A stretch of DNA of 64,000 nucleotides from an uncultured Oscillibacter sp. (GTDB taxonomy: Bacteria; Bacillota; Clostridia; Oscillospirales; Oscillospiraceae). How positions within the stretch are numbered: the first letter of the stretch is position 1; every line of letters begins with the position of its first letter. This document shows, piece by piece, positions 1-7,568 of this stretch. The stretch lies in contig CAJUCO010000007.1 in the NCBI GenBank assembly GCA_910585245.1, positions 20,447 to 84,446 on the forward strand, written 5' to 3'. The notes under the pieces are model-generated. The model ran no database searches. It saw only the letters and a list, made by a program, of their open reading frames with translations, and was not told the origin of the DNA. The translations under genes were made by a program, and so were the position numbers.

Positions 1-20
1 TTCAAAGTAAAGTGAAGAAG

Positions 21-48
21 AGAGGGCCGCCCGTAAGGGCGGCCCTCT
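21..48 (-). terminator. Intrinsic terminator after gpmI
   Basis: A perfect 12-bp GC-rich stem (arms 21-32 and 37-48) with a GTAA loop lies 20 nt beyond the gpmI stop. On the minus strand it is followed by a pyrimidine-rich run rather than a clean U tract, so termination is likely but not certain. Confidence 0.7.
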
Positions 49-67
49 TGTTATGCGGCCAAAAGGC

Positions 68-1585
68 TTATTGAAGGATCAGAGTCTTCCCATCCATTTC
101 CGGCGGGCAGGCCAGACCCATCACATCCAGCATGGTGGGCGCGATGTCGGCAAGTCTTCCGTCGCTTCGCAGCTCCGACCCCGCGCCACAGAGAATGAAG
201 GGCACCGGATTTGTGGTGTGGGCGGTCATGGGACTGCCGTCGGGTTCCACCATCTGTTCCGCGTTTCCGTGGTCGGCGGTGATCATGGCGATTCCACCCA
301 TTTTTAAAGTGGCGTCCACCACCTTTCCCACACAGGTGTCCACGGTTTCCACGGCCTTGACCGCCGCGTCAAATACGCCGGTGTGGCCCACCATGTCGCA
401 ATTGGCGAAGTTCAAAATGATCACGTCATAGGCCCCGGACTCAATGCGCTCCACGCATTTCTCGCAGACTTCCGGCGCGCTCATTTCCGGCTGGAGATCA
501 TAGGTCGCCACCTTGGGGGAGGGGACCAGTACCCGATCCTCGCCGGGGAAGACGGTCTCGCTGCCGCCGTTGAAGAAGAAGGTCACGTGGGCATATTTCT
601 CCGTCTCAGCGATGCGAAGCTGTGTCATGCCCATTTTGCTGAGATATTCACCCAGACCGTTGTTCACCAGCACACGGGGGAATGCCACCTCCACGTTGGG
701 CATAGAGGCGTCATACTCCGTGTTGCACACGAAGGTCAGGGGGAAGAACTGCCGGGTGAAGCCGTCAAACTCCGGGTCCACCAGAGTCCGGGTGATTTCA
801 CGGGCCCGGTCGGGACGGAAGTTGAAGAAGATGACGCTGTCATTGTCGGAGATGGACCCGTCCGCGTCGCAGACCACAGGTTCCACAAACTCGTCGGTGA
901 CGCCCTTCTCATAAGATTTTTTCACCGCGTCCACAGGGTCCGGGTTGTTGATAGCGCTCTCGCCGTAGACCATGGCGTCGTAGGCTTGCTCCACCCGGTC
1001 CCAGCGTTTGTCCCGGTCCATGGCATAGTACCGGCCCATAACCGTGGCAATTTTGCCCACGCCGATTTCCTCACACTTCGCAACCGTCTGGGCGACAAAA
1101 CCCGCGCCGGAGGTGGGGGACACGTCCCGCCCGTCCAGGAAGGCGTGGATATAGACCCGGGTGAGTCCCTTGTCCTTCGCCATTTTCAAAAGGGCAAACA
1201 GGTGCGTCAGGTGAGAGTGGACGCCGCCGTCGGAGAGGAGCCCAAACAGGTGCAGGGCGGCCCCCTTTTCCATACAGGCATCCATGGCGTGAAGGTAGGC
1301 GGAGTTCTGGAAGAAGCTGCCGTCCTCAATGGCGCGGGTGATCCGGGGCAGGTCCTGGAAGACCACCCGGCCGCCGCCAATATTGGTGTGGCCCACTTCG
1401 CTGTTGCCCATCTGCCCGTCAGGAAGTCCCACGTCCAGCCCGGAGGCGGAGAGGGTAGTGTGGGCAAACTCCTGGAAAAAGCCGTCCAAACGAGGGGTTT
1501 TTGCAGCTTTGACGGCGTTTCCCGTCTCGCCGCCACCAGTGCCAAAGCCGTCCATAATGATCAAAGTGGTAGGTGTTTTATTCAT
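68..1585 (-). CDS. gpmI: 2,3-bisphosphoglycerate-independent phosphoglycerate mutase
   Basis: Cytoplasmic glycolytic enzyme interconverting 3- and 2-phosphoglycerate without a bisphosphoglycerate cofactor; the family is Mn-dependent. The 505-residue length is normal. The N-terminal IIMDGFG stretch supplies the first metal Asp (D12), and the nucleophile Ser62 lies in GNSEVGH; the C-terminal ITADHGNAEQM stretch is the second metal site. The ATG at 1585 has a strong GGAGGAAGGAGA ribosome site. It lies 262 bp downstream of tpiA on the same strand, so the glycolytic genes pgk, tpiA and gpmI are clustered, though each gap is long enough for separate signals. No anomalies seen. Confidence 0.97.
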   Translation of the reverse strand: MNKTPTTLIIMDGFGTGGGETGNAVKAAKTPRLDGFFQEFAHTTLSASGLDVGLPDGQMGNSEVGHTNIGGGRVVFQDLPRITRAIEDGSFFQNSAYLHAMDACMEKGAALHLFGLLSDGGVHSHLTHLFALLKMAKDKGLTRVYIHAFLDGRDVSPTSGAGFVAQTVAKCEEIGVGKIATVMGRYYAMDRDKRWDRVEQAYDAMVYGESAINNPDPVDAVKKSYEKGVTDEFVEPVVCDADGSISDNDSVIFFNFRPDRAREITRTLVDPEFDGFTRQFFPLTFVCNTEYDASMPNVEVAFPRVLVNNGLGEYLSKMGMTQLRIAETEKYAHVTFFFNGGSETVFPGEDRVLVPSPKVATYDLQPEMSAPEVCEKCVERIESGAYDVIILNFANCDMVGHTGVFDAAVKAVETVDTCVGKVVDATLKMGGIAMITADHGNAEQMVEPDGSPMTAHTTNPVPFILCGAGSELRSDGRLADIAPTMLDVMGLACPPEMDGKTLILQ

Positions 1586-1813
1586 AAAAAATCTCCTTCC
1601 TCCACCGGGCCAGAATCAAGTGACCCAACAAGGAACCTCCTCCCGCACCGCGCCCACAGCGCTTGAAAGGGGAGGTAAGGAACCGCAGATCCCCGGTTTT
1701 TCCGCCTCCGGCGGAGAAATCAGATAAAATCATTTTCCTGAGAATATGTGCGTCAGAAAAATACCCCAACCCCCGTGTCCTGAAAAGGCGCGGCGGCGAG
1801 ATGAAGGGGAGTC

Positions 1814-1839
1814 CAAAGGGGGGACAAAGCCCCCCTTTG
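1814..1839. terminator. Stem-loop between tpiA and gpmI
   Basis: Perfect 10-bp stem (1814-1823 with 1830-1839), loop of 6 nt, just after the tpiA stop on the minus strand. There is no U-run on either side, so it could be a transcript-stabilising or attenuating hairpin rather than a full terminator. The rest of 1586-1813 shows no gene. Confidence 0.45.
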
Positions 1840-1847
1840 AGACGCAA

Positions 1848-2621
1848 TTATTCCTGGTTTGCCGCGTTGATGATCTCCACAAACTGGTCGGGTTTCAGGG
1901 CCGCGCCGCCGATGAGGCCGCCGTCGATGTCGGGCTGAGCCAGGAGTTCCGCGGCGTTTTTGGCGTTCATGGACCCGCCGTACTGGATGGTGACGCTCCG
2001 GGCCACACGGGCGCCGTACAGGGAGCGGATGGTGGCGCGGATGTTGGAGCAGACCTCGCCGGCCTGTTCCGCGGTGGCGGTTTTTCCGGTGCCAATGGCC
2101 CAGATGGGCTCATAGGCAATGATGCAGCGGCGCAGCTTGTCGGCGGGCACGCCGTAAAGGGCGCTCTTCACCTGGAGAGCGATCCACTCATTGGTGATGC
2201 CGGTTTCCCGCTGCTCCAAGCTCTCGCCCACGCAAATAATGGGATTCATGCCGGCATTCAACACGGCGTGAACTTTTTTGTTTACCGTGACGTCGGTTTC
2301 ACCAAAGTATTGGCGGCGCTCGCTGTGGCCAATGATGACGTATTTGACGGCCAGATCCTTCAGCATATCGGCGGACACCTCGCCGGTGTAGGCGCCTTTT
2401 TCCTCAAAGTACACGTTCTCCGCGCCCACGGAGATGCGCAGATCCTTGAAGGCTTTGGTGGCGGCGGAGATATTGCAGGCGGGGACGCAGATTAACGTCT
2501 CACACCATTTGGCCCGGGGCATGATCTTGCGGATTTCCTCGGCGAACTTTTTGGTTTCAGTAGCGGTCATGTTCATTTTCCAGTTTCCGGCAATGACAGT
2601 TTTGCGGTATCTGCGATTCAT
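1848..2621 (-). CDS. tpiA: Triosephosphate isomerase
   Basis: Interconverts dihydroxyacetone phosphate and glyceraldehyde 3-phosphate in glycolysis. The TIM-barrel hallmarks are all present: the NWKMN substrate Lys near the N terminus, the GHSERR electrophile His, and the AYEPIWAIGTG block with the catalytic Glu. Length of about 257 residues is normal. I prefer the ATG at 2621, 11 nt after a GGAG ribosome site, over an in-frame TTG at 2630 that lies too close to that site. A good sigma-A promoter lies upstream at 2706-2736. In this island it would also consume the triose phosphates released by the aldolase at 21.9 kb. Confidence 0.97.
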   Translation of the reverse strand: MNRRYRKTVIAGNWKMNMTATETKKFAEEIRKIMPRAKWCETLICVPACNISAATKAFKDLRISVGAENVYFEEKGAYTGEVSADMLKDLAVKYVIIGHSERRQYFGETDVTVNKKVHAVLNAGMNPIICVGESLEQRETGITNEWIALQVKSALYGVPADKLRRCIIAYEPIWAIGTGKTATAEQAGEVCSNIRATIRSLYGARVARSVTIQYGGSMNAKNAAELLAQPDIDGGLIGGAALKPDQFVEIINAANQE

Positions 2622-2705
2622 AATGTTCAAAGCTCCTTTGTATTTATGTTTTCATAATGGAGGGCGGCGAAAGCGCCCGAGGAAAAGCGAATGTGGCAAT
2701 TAACT

Positions 2706-2736
2706 ATTATATAGCCGAAGTCAGGGGAAATGTCAA
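2706..2736 (-). promoter_or_regulatory. SigA promoter of tpiA
   Basis: Minus strand: TTGACA (2731-2736), 17-nt spacer, TATATA (2708-2713), with an overlapping TATAAT at 19-nt spacing. It lies about 85 nt upstream of the tpiA start. A perfect -35 and near-perfect -10 make it one of the best promoters in the window. Confidence 0.75.
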
Positions 2737-2819
2737 GGGTGCAGAGTGCTGTTCCTGAACATTTTGCAGAAAAAAGACCGGATTTCATGACGCAAAACAC
2801 CTTTGCCTTAGGGCATTTG

Positions 2820-2850
2820 AAAAATGACGGCGCTGTGCGCCATCATTTTT
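2820..2850 (-). terminator. Intrinsic terminator in the pgk-tpiA gap
   Basis: A 14-bp stem (2820-2833 with 2837-2850, one G-U pair) with a 3-nt loop. The arm ends in a run of T on the minus strand, as expected for a rho-independent terminator of pgk. The rest of the 414-bp gap 2622-3035 holds only the tpiA promoter. Confidence 0.75.
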
Positions 2851-3035
2851 CATGAGGGGAAGGCTCTGGAAACCGTTTCTTCCCGGTTTTCCGCCAGGAG
2901 CGGAAACGGGTGAAAACCGTGTTCACGGCGATATAGGCGTCACAAAAATACCCCGGCCACCCCAGCAGCATTGGCAATTTTTAAAGCGGCGAGAGGGATT
3001 CGAAGAGGAGCGACCCCTTCCCTTTGAAAATGCCC

Positions 3036-4304
3036 TCAGGCGTCCAGCAGGCACGCCACGCCCGGGAGTTCCTTCCCCTCCAAAAATTCCAGGGAGGCGC
3101 CGCCGCCGGTGGAAATGTGGCTCATCTTGTCGGCATAGCCCAGCTGTTCCACTGCCGCGGCACTGTCTCCGCCGCCGATTACAGTGATGGCGGAGGTTTT
3201 GCTCAGGGCCTCGGCCATGGCCTCGGTGCCCTTGGCAAAGGCAGGGAACTCAAAAACGCCCATGGGGCCGTTCCAGATGACAGTACCCGCGTCCGCCACG
3301 GCGGAACAGTAGAGTTTCACTGTCTCGGGACCGATGTCCAGACCCTCCCAGCCGTCGGGAATTTCCCCGGCCTTGACCACCTGGCTCTTGGCGTCGGCGG
3401 AGAAGCTGTCGCCGCAAACCGTGTCCACAGGCAAAAGGAACTTCACGCCCTTGGCTTGGGCCTTGGCGAGCATCTCCTTGGAGTAGTCCATCCAGTCGGC
3501 TTCCAGCAGGCTGCCGCCCACTTTGCCGCCCTGGGCGGCGGAGAAGGTGTAAGACATACCGCCGCCGATAATAATAGTGTCGGCAATTTCCAGCAAATTA
3601 TTGATGACGCCGATTTTGGAAGAGACTTTGGCGCCGCCCAGAATGGCCACCAGGGGCCGCTTGGGGTTGGCGATGGCACCGCCCAGGAAGTCCAGCTCCT
3701 TTTGAATCAGAAAGCCGGAAACGGCAGGCAGGTAGTCGGCCACGCCGGCGGTGGAGGCGTGGGCCCGGTGCACCGCGCCGAAGGCGTCGGACACATAGAC
3801 CTCCGCCATAGAGGCCATGACCTTGGCAAGTTCCGGATCGTTTTTGGTCTCGCCTTTTTCAAAGCGGGTGTTCTCCAGCAACAGGATCTCGCCGGGTTTC
3901 AGGGCGGCGGCCTTGGCCTGGGCGTCCTCGCCCACCACGTCGGCGGCCATAGAGACGTTTTTGCCCAGCAGTTCTCCCAGGCGTTTCGCAACAGGGGCCA
4001 GACTCAGCTTTGCCAGGGACTTCTTCCATGCCTCCTCGGTGAGGGAGGCGGGGTCCTTGCCCTTTTCGGTCTGTTTCTTGACCCACTTTTCAAAGCTGGC
4101 CTCAGGCTTGCCCAGGTGAGAGCAGGCGATGACGGCCGCGCCCTGTTCCAAGAGATATTGAATAGTGGGCAGAGCGGCAACAATGCGTTTGTCACTGGTG
4201 ATCGCGCCGGTCTCCTTGTCCTGGGGCACATTGAAATCGCAGCGGAGCAGCACTTTTTTGCCGGATACTTCTACATCCTTGACGGTTTTCTTGTTGTAAT
4301 TCAT
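3036..4304 (-). CDS. pgk: Phosphoglycerate kinase
   Basis: Transfers the acyl phosphate of 1,3-bisphosphoglycerate to ADP. The N-terminal domain carries LLRCDFNVP and the substrate-binding HLGKP. The C-terminal domain carries [12 protein letters not shown] and the GGGDSAAAV nucleotide loop. A length of 422 residues is slightly above the usual 390-415 because of a short insertion in the helical region around residues 70-95 ([19 protein letters not shown]). It follows trmL by 24 bp on the same strand, so the two are probably co-transcribed from the promoter at 4896-4924. Confidence 0.97.
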   Translation of the reverse strand: MNYNKKTVKDVEVSGKKVLLRCDFNVPQDKETGAITSDKRIVAALPTIQYLLEQGAAVIACSHLGKPEASFEKWVKKQTEKGKDPASLTEEAWKKSLAKLSLAPVAKRLGELLGKNVSMAADVVGEDAQAKAAALKPGEILLLENTRFEKGETKNDPELAKVMASMAEVYVSDAFGAVHRAHASTAGVADYLPAVSGFLIQKELDFLGGAIANPKRPLVAILGGAKVSSKIGVINNLLEIADTIIIGGGMSYTFSAAQGGKVGGSLLEADWMDYSKEMLAKAQAKGVKFLLPVDTVCGDSFSADAKSQVVKAGEIPDGWEGLDIGPETVKLYCSAVADAGTVIWNGPMGVFEFPAFAKGTEAMAEALSKTSAITVIGGGDSAAAVEQLGYADKMSHISTGGGASLEFLEGKELPGVACLLDA

Positions 4305-4328
4305 CTCAGGACTCCTCCTAAAAAGAAG

Positions 4329-4862
4329 TTATTTCTCGGCGCAAACGCCGGTTTCAACATCATCGTGGACCATTTCTCCCGTTCCTAACAAGCCGGGAAA
4401 GCCGTTTTGCCGCAGAGCTTCGTAGACAAAGACCGCCACGGTGTTGCTCAGGTTCAGACTTCGGGCCTCACCCACCATGGGCAGCCGGACGCAACGTTCC
4501 CGGAAACGTTCCCGGAAGGAGAGGGGCAGTCCGGCGGTTTCCTTGCCGAAAAAGAGCCAGCTGTCCGCTGTGAACGCCGCCTCGGTATAGGGCCGGGGGG
4601 CCTTGGTGGTGGTGAGCCAGAGATCAACGGCGGCCTCCGGGTGGCGGTGGAAGAGGTCCTCCAGATTTTCGTAGTCAAAGACCTCCACCAGGTGCCAGTA
4701 GTCCAGGCCACAGCGTTTCATGTTTCGCCGTATGGCGTCCTGGGAGATGTCGAACCCCAGGGGGCGAATCAGATGAAGGCTGGAACCGGTGGCGGCGCAA
4801 GTGCGGGCGATGTTTCCGCAATTTTGGGGGATCTCCGGTTCCACCAGCACGATGTGCAGCAT
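4329..4862 (-). CDS. trmL: tRNA (cytidine(34)-2'-O)-methyltransferase, TrmL/SpoU family
   Basis: SPOUT-fold SAM-dependent methylase predicted to 2'-O-methylate the wobble nucleotide of leucine tRNAs. Visible family motifs: N-terminal EPEIPQNCGNIARTCAATG, middle LFFGKETAGLP, and C-terminal knot block LPMVGEARSLNLSNTVAVFVYEALRQ. A length of 177 residues from the ATG at 4862 is slightly above the usual ~155. The frame is open up to 5060, but the upstream part has no family similarity, and GGAGG sits just before 4862, which decides the start. First gene of the trmL-pgk unit. Confidence 0.9.
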   Translation of the reverse strand: MLHIVLVEPEIPQNCGNIARTCAATGSSLHLIRPLGFDISQDAIRRNMKRCGLDYWHLVEVFDYENLEDLFHRHPEAAVDLWLTTTKAPRPYTEAAFTADSWLFFGKETAGLPLSFRERFRERCVRLPMVGEARSLNLSNTVAVFVYEALRQNGFPGLLGTGEMVHDDVETGVCAEK

Positions 4863-4895
4863 AAGGTCCTCCCGCTTCTTTACCAGAATGGTGTT

Positions 4896-4924
4896 ATTGT
4901 AATCCATTACCTGGACAAATTCAA
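4896..4924 (-). promoter_or_regulatory. SigA promoter for trmL-pgk
   Basis: Minus strand: TTGAAT (4919-4924), 17 nt, TACAAT (4896-4901), about 34 nt upstream of the trmL start. Both boxes are one or two bases from consensus. Confidence 0.6.
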
Positions 4925-5112
4925 CTACATTCTTTGAAAAATTACTTTTTTGAGTAAAACGTACCAGTGGAGAAAAGTAAATTCTCCGAAACGCCGAAAA
5001 AGCGGGGGAGATTGGGGAATATTTCTCTCTTTTTCCGTGAGCTCTGACAAAAAAGGACAAGAAATAAAAAAAGATTTGGAAAAAATTCTAGGGATAAATT
5101 CCGTGGAACCAC

Positions 5113-5140
5113 TGGATTTTCCCCGGAAGTTTGATATAAT
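5113..5140 (+). promoter_or_regulatory. Promoter for the GlmU-like gene and prs
   Basis: Perfect TATAAT at 5135-5140, 42 nt before the start at 5182; the best -35 is only TGGATT (5113-5118) at 16-nt spacing. The -10 is convincing and the -35 is weak. The remainder of 4925-5112 is AT-rich and shows no gene. Confidence 0.5.
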
Positions 5141-5181
5141 AGTGTTACCTTTAGTAAAAATGTGCAAAGGAGGGGGAGTTC

Positions 5182-5670
5182 ATGAGCCGCCTGAAGCAGG
5201 CCGTTATGATGTTTGAAGAGGACGCCGCCGTCCCGGCGGGTTCGAAGCCGCTGATGCTGGAGACCGTGTTATCCCGTCCCATCCTGTCCTGGGTATGCGA
5301 CCGATTGCGGAGTGAAGGCGTTCAGCGGCTTTTCGCTGTCTGCGGCCCCCGTTTCGCGGAGGAAGTCCGGGGCCTTGTGCCCTTGGGCGCCGTTGTTTCC
5401 GAACAGTGGGAGGATTTGGAGGCGTTTTTGGACACGGAGGAGCCGGTGCTGGTTCTTCCCCGGGCCGCTTTCCCCATGGAAGAGGCCGGGGCGGGCTTTG
5501 TCTACGCGGCTCCGGGCCGGGAGCTCCGGGAGAGCTGGCGCGTGAAGATGAGCAACAATATCCAGGGGGCGGAGCTGGTCCCCGGCTGGCTGCCGGTTTA
5601 CGGACCGGAAACCGTGGCGGAGATTGAGGCGTTGCTGCGTAAGAGAGAGACTCCGGCGGAAAAGAAGTGA
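5182..5670 (+). CDS. Short nucleotidyltransferase-like protein (GlmU N-terminal relative)
   Basis: A 162-residue protein. KPLMLETVLSRPILSWVCDRLRSEG followed by LFAVCG resembles the early part of MobA/GlmU-type nucleotidyltransferases (loop, helix and strand after the GG(x)GTRM signature). The signature loop itself is absent and the left-handed beta-helix acetyltransferase half of GlmU is missing. In many Clostridia a full glmU lies directly before prs, and this gene occupies that place, 69 bp before prs. I infer a degenerate GlmU-like paralogue, probably non-catalytic or of altered role. The start has a strong AGGAGGGGG site. It could also be an unrelated small Rossmann protein. Confidence 0.6.
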   Translation: MSRLKQAVMMFEEDAAVPAGSKPLMLETVLSRPILSWVCDRLRSEGVQRLFAVCGPRFAEEVRGLVPLGAVVSEQWEDLEAFLDTEEPVLVLPRAAFPMEEAGAGFVYAAPGRELRESWRVKMSNNIQGAELVPGWLPVYGPETVAEIEALLRKRETPAEKK

Positions 5671-5739
5671 ATACGTCCGGTGCGTGGCATAGGACAAAAA
5701 ATACAATGACCGGCGGTCCGGTCATGGAAAGAGAGCGTT

Positions 5740-6702
5740 TTGGATATGATTTCACACGGGAAAGATATCAAGGTGTTTTCTGGCAACGCGAACCTGAAGC
5801 TGGCGAAGGAGATCTGCGCACAGATGGGCACGAAGCTGGGAGAGTCTGAGGTTGGCGCCTTTTCCGATGGCGAGGTGTTTGTCTCCCTGTATGAGACCGT
5901 CCGGGGCAGCGACGTTTTCGTGGTCCAGCCCACCTGCAGCCCCGTCAACAACAACCTGATGGAGCTGCTGATCATCATCGACGCGCTGAAGCGGGCCTCA
6001 GCGGGCCGCATCACCGCCGTTATCCCCTATTACGGCTATGCCCGGCAGGACCGGAAGGCCAAGGCCCGGGACCCCATCACCGCCAAGCTGGTGGCCAACA
6101 TGATCACCGCCGCCGGGGCGGACCGGGTGCTGACCATGGACCTTCACGCCGCTCAGATTCAGGGATTTTTCGATATTCCGGTGGACAATCTGGCGGGCAA
6201 TCCCATCTTTGTGGACTACTACGCCAAGAAATTTGGCGGCAGCTGCGAGAACATGGTGGTGGTGTCTCCGGACGTGGGTTCCGTCTCCCGTGCCCGGGCT
6301 TTCGCACAGAAGCTGCATATGCAGTTGGCGATTGTGGATAAGCGCCGCCAGCGGGCCAACCAGTGCGAGGTCATGAATGTCATCGGCGACGTGGAAGGAC
6401 GGGACTGCATCCTCTTTGACGACCTGGTGGATACCGGCGGGTCCCTTTGCAACGCCGCCCAGGCTCTGGTGGACAACGGGGCCCACAGCGTCCACGCCTG
6501 TGCCTCCCACGGTGTGCTCTCCGGTCCGGCCATTGACCGGATCAACGCCAGTCCCATTCAGGAGCTGGCTCTGCTGGACACCATTCCGGCCATTCAGCCG
6601 GAGCTCAGCAGCAAGGTCAAATACCTCTCTGTGGCCCCCATGTTCTGCGAGGCCATCGAGCGGGTCTACCAGGAGGTTTCCATCTCCAAGCTCTTCCGCT
6701 GA
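5740..6702 (+). CDS. prs: Ribose-phosphate pyrophosphokinase (PRPP synthetase)
   Basis: Makes PRPP from ribose 5-phosphate and ATP, feeding purine, pyrimidine, His and Trp synthesis. Class I features: the FSGNANLKLA start region, the conserved YYGYARQDRKAK flexible-loop block, DLHAAQIQGFFDIPVDN, and the PRPP-binding FDDLVDTGGSLCNAA. A length of about 320 residues is typical. The first in-frame start is TTG at 5740; an ATG at 5746 (two codons later) is an equally good start. Downstream are pth and mfd on the same strand, a common Firmicutes order. Confidence 0.96.
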   Translation: MDMISHGKDIKVFSGNANLKLAKEICAQMGTKLGESEVGAFSDGEVFVSLYETVRGSDVFVVQPTCSPVNNNLMELLIIIDALKRASAGRITAVIPYYGYARQDRKAKARDPITAKLVANMITAAGADRVLTMDLHAAQIQGFFDIPVDNLAGNPIFVDYYAKKFGGSCENMVVVSPDVGSVSRARAFAQKLHMQLAIVDKRRQRANQCEVMNVIGDVEGRDCILFDDLVDTGGSLCNAAQALVDNGAHSVHACASHGVLSGPAIDRINASPIQELALLDTIPAIQPELSSKVKYLSVAPMFCEAIERVYQEVSISKLFR

Positions 6703-6875
6703 GTCCTGTGTTCTTTTGGAAAAAGCGAAACCAAGGGATGTTTGCGCGTTCTTCGTTTTTATCGATTGTCTAGACCCAAGCGCCGTGGGACGAGGGTTGC
6801 ACGTCCTTAGAAGAGGCGTTTTGTAGATAGCTGGAGGCCGTTTTGGCCCGTTCCATGATCCATAAGACCATACAA

Positions 6876-6900
6876 GGCGGGGAAGGATAGCTTCCCCGCC
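6876..6900 (+). terminator. Strong hairpin in the prs-pth gap
   Basis: Perfect 10-bp GC-rich stem (6876-6885 with 6891-6900), 5-nt loop. The T-rich part of the following sequence starts only about 15 nt later, so it may act as an attenuator or processing hairpin upstream of pth rather than a canonical terminator. Confidence 0.5.
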
Positions 6901-6958
6901 TATGTGGGTTGCATTCGGATTTTTGGAATGTTGAATTTACTGGAAAGGCGAGAGCGAT

Positions 6959-7555
6959 ATGCTGTTTGGAAACAAGGGCGGCTCCTCCGTGGAGTGGCTG
7001 ATCGTAGGGCTGGGAAATCCCGGCGCAAAGTATGAAAATACCCGGCACAACATGGGCTTTCGGGCTGTGGAGCTGCTGGCGGAGGAAAAAGGCGTAAAAC
7101 TGAACAAGGTGAAGTTCAAGTCCGCATATAGTATTTTTGAGTTTTCCGGCGCCCGGTGCCTGGTGATGAAGCCCCAGACCTATATGAATCTCTCCGGCGA
7201 GGCAGTGGGGGAGGCGGCCCGGTTCTACAAGATTCCCCCGGACCATGTGCTGGTGCTCTACGACGATGTGTCCCTTCCGGTGGGGAAGCTCCGGGTCCGT
7301 CCCGCCGGTTCCGCCGGGGGACACAACGGCATCAAAAGCATCATCGCCCACCTGGGGACCCAGGACTTTCCCCGAATTAAGATTGGCACAGGGGCCCCGG
7401 AGGACAAGGAGGGCATGATTAACTGGGTCATCGGCGTTCCCTCCCAGAAAGAGCGGGAGATTCTTCTGGAGGCCTTTCAGAGGGCGGTGCGTGCGGCGGC
7501 CTGTGTGGTTGCCCACGGCTGCCAGCGGGCTATGAACGATTTTAACGGAGTCTAA
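6959..7555 (+). CDS. pth: Peptidyl-tRNA hydrolase
   Basis: Releases tRNA from prematurely dropped peptidyl-tRNA. Diagnostic blocks: IVGLGNPGAKYENTRHNMGF with the catalytic His, the substrate Asn in PQTYMNLSG, and GGHNGIKSI. A length of 198 residues is normal for the bacterial Pth family. The ATG at 6959 is preceded by GGAAAGGCGAGAG. Only 13 bp separate its stop from mfd, so pth-mfd is an operon. Confidence 0.96.
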   Translation: MLFGNKGGSSVEWLIVGLGNPGAKYENTRHNMGFRAVELLAEEKGVKLNKVKFKSAYSIFEFSGARCLVMKPQTYMNLSGEAVGEAARFYKIPPDHVLVLYDDVSLPVGKLRVRPAGSAGGHNGIKSIIAHLGTQDFPRIKIGTGAPEDKEGMINWVIGVPSQKEREILLEAFQRAVRAAACVVAHGCQRAMNDFNGV

Positions 7556-7568
7556 TAAAGGATTTGCC

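Noticed and set aside
383..1666. Long plus-strand open frame (427 codons) opposite gpmI
   Set aside because: Antisense to a clear gpmI gene; His/Gly/Val-rich composition is the usual shadow of GC-rich coding DNA, with no family features.
3024..4388. 454-codon plus-strand frame opposite pgk
   Set aside because: Shadow of pgk; no ribosome site or recognisable domain.
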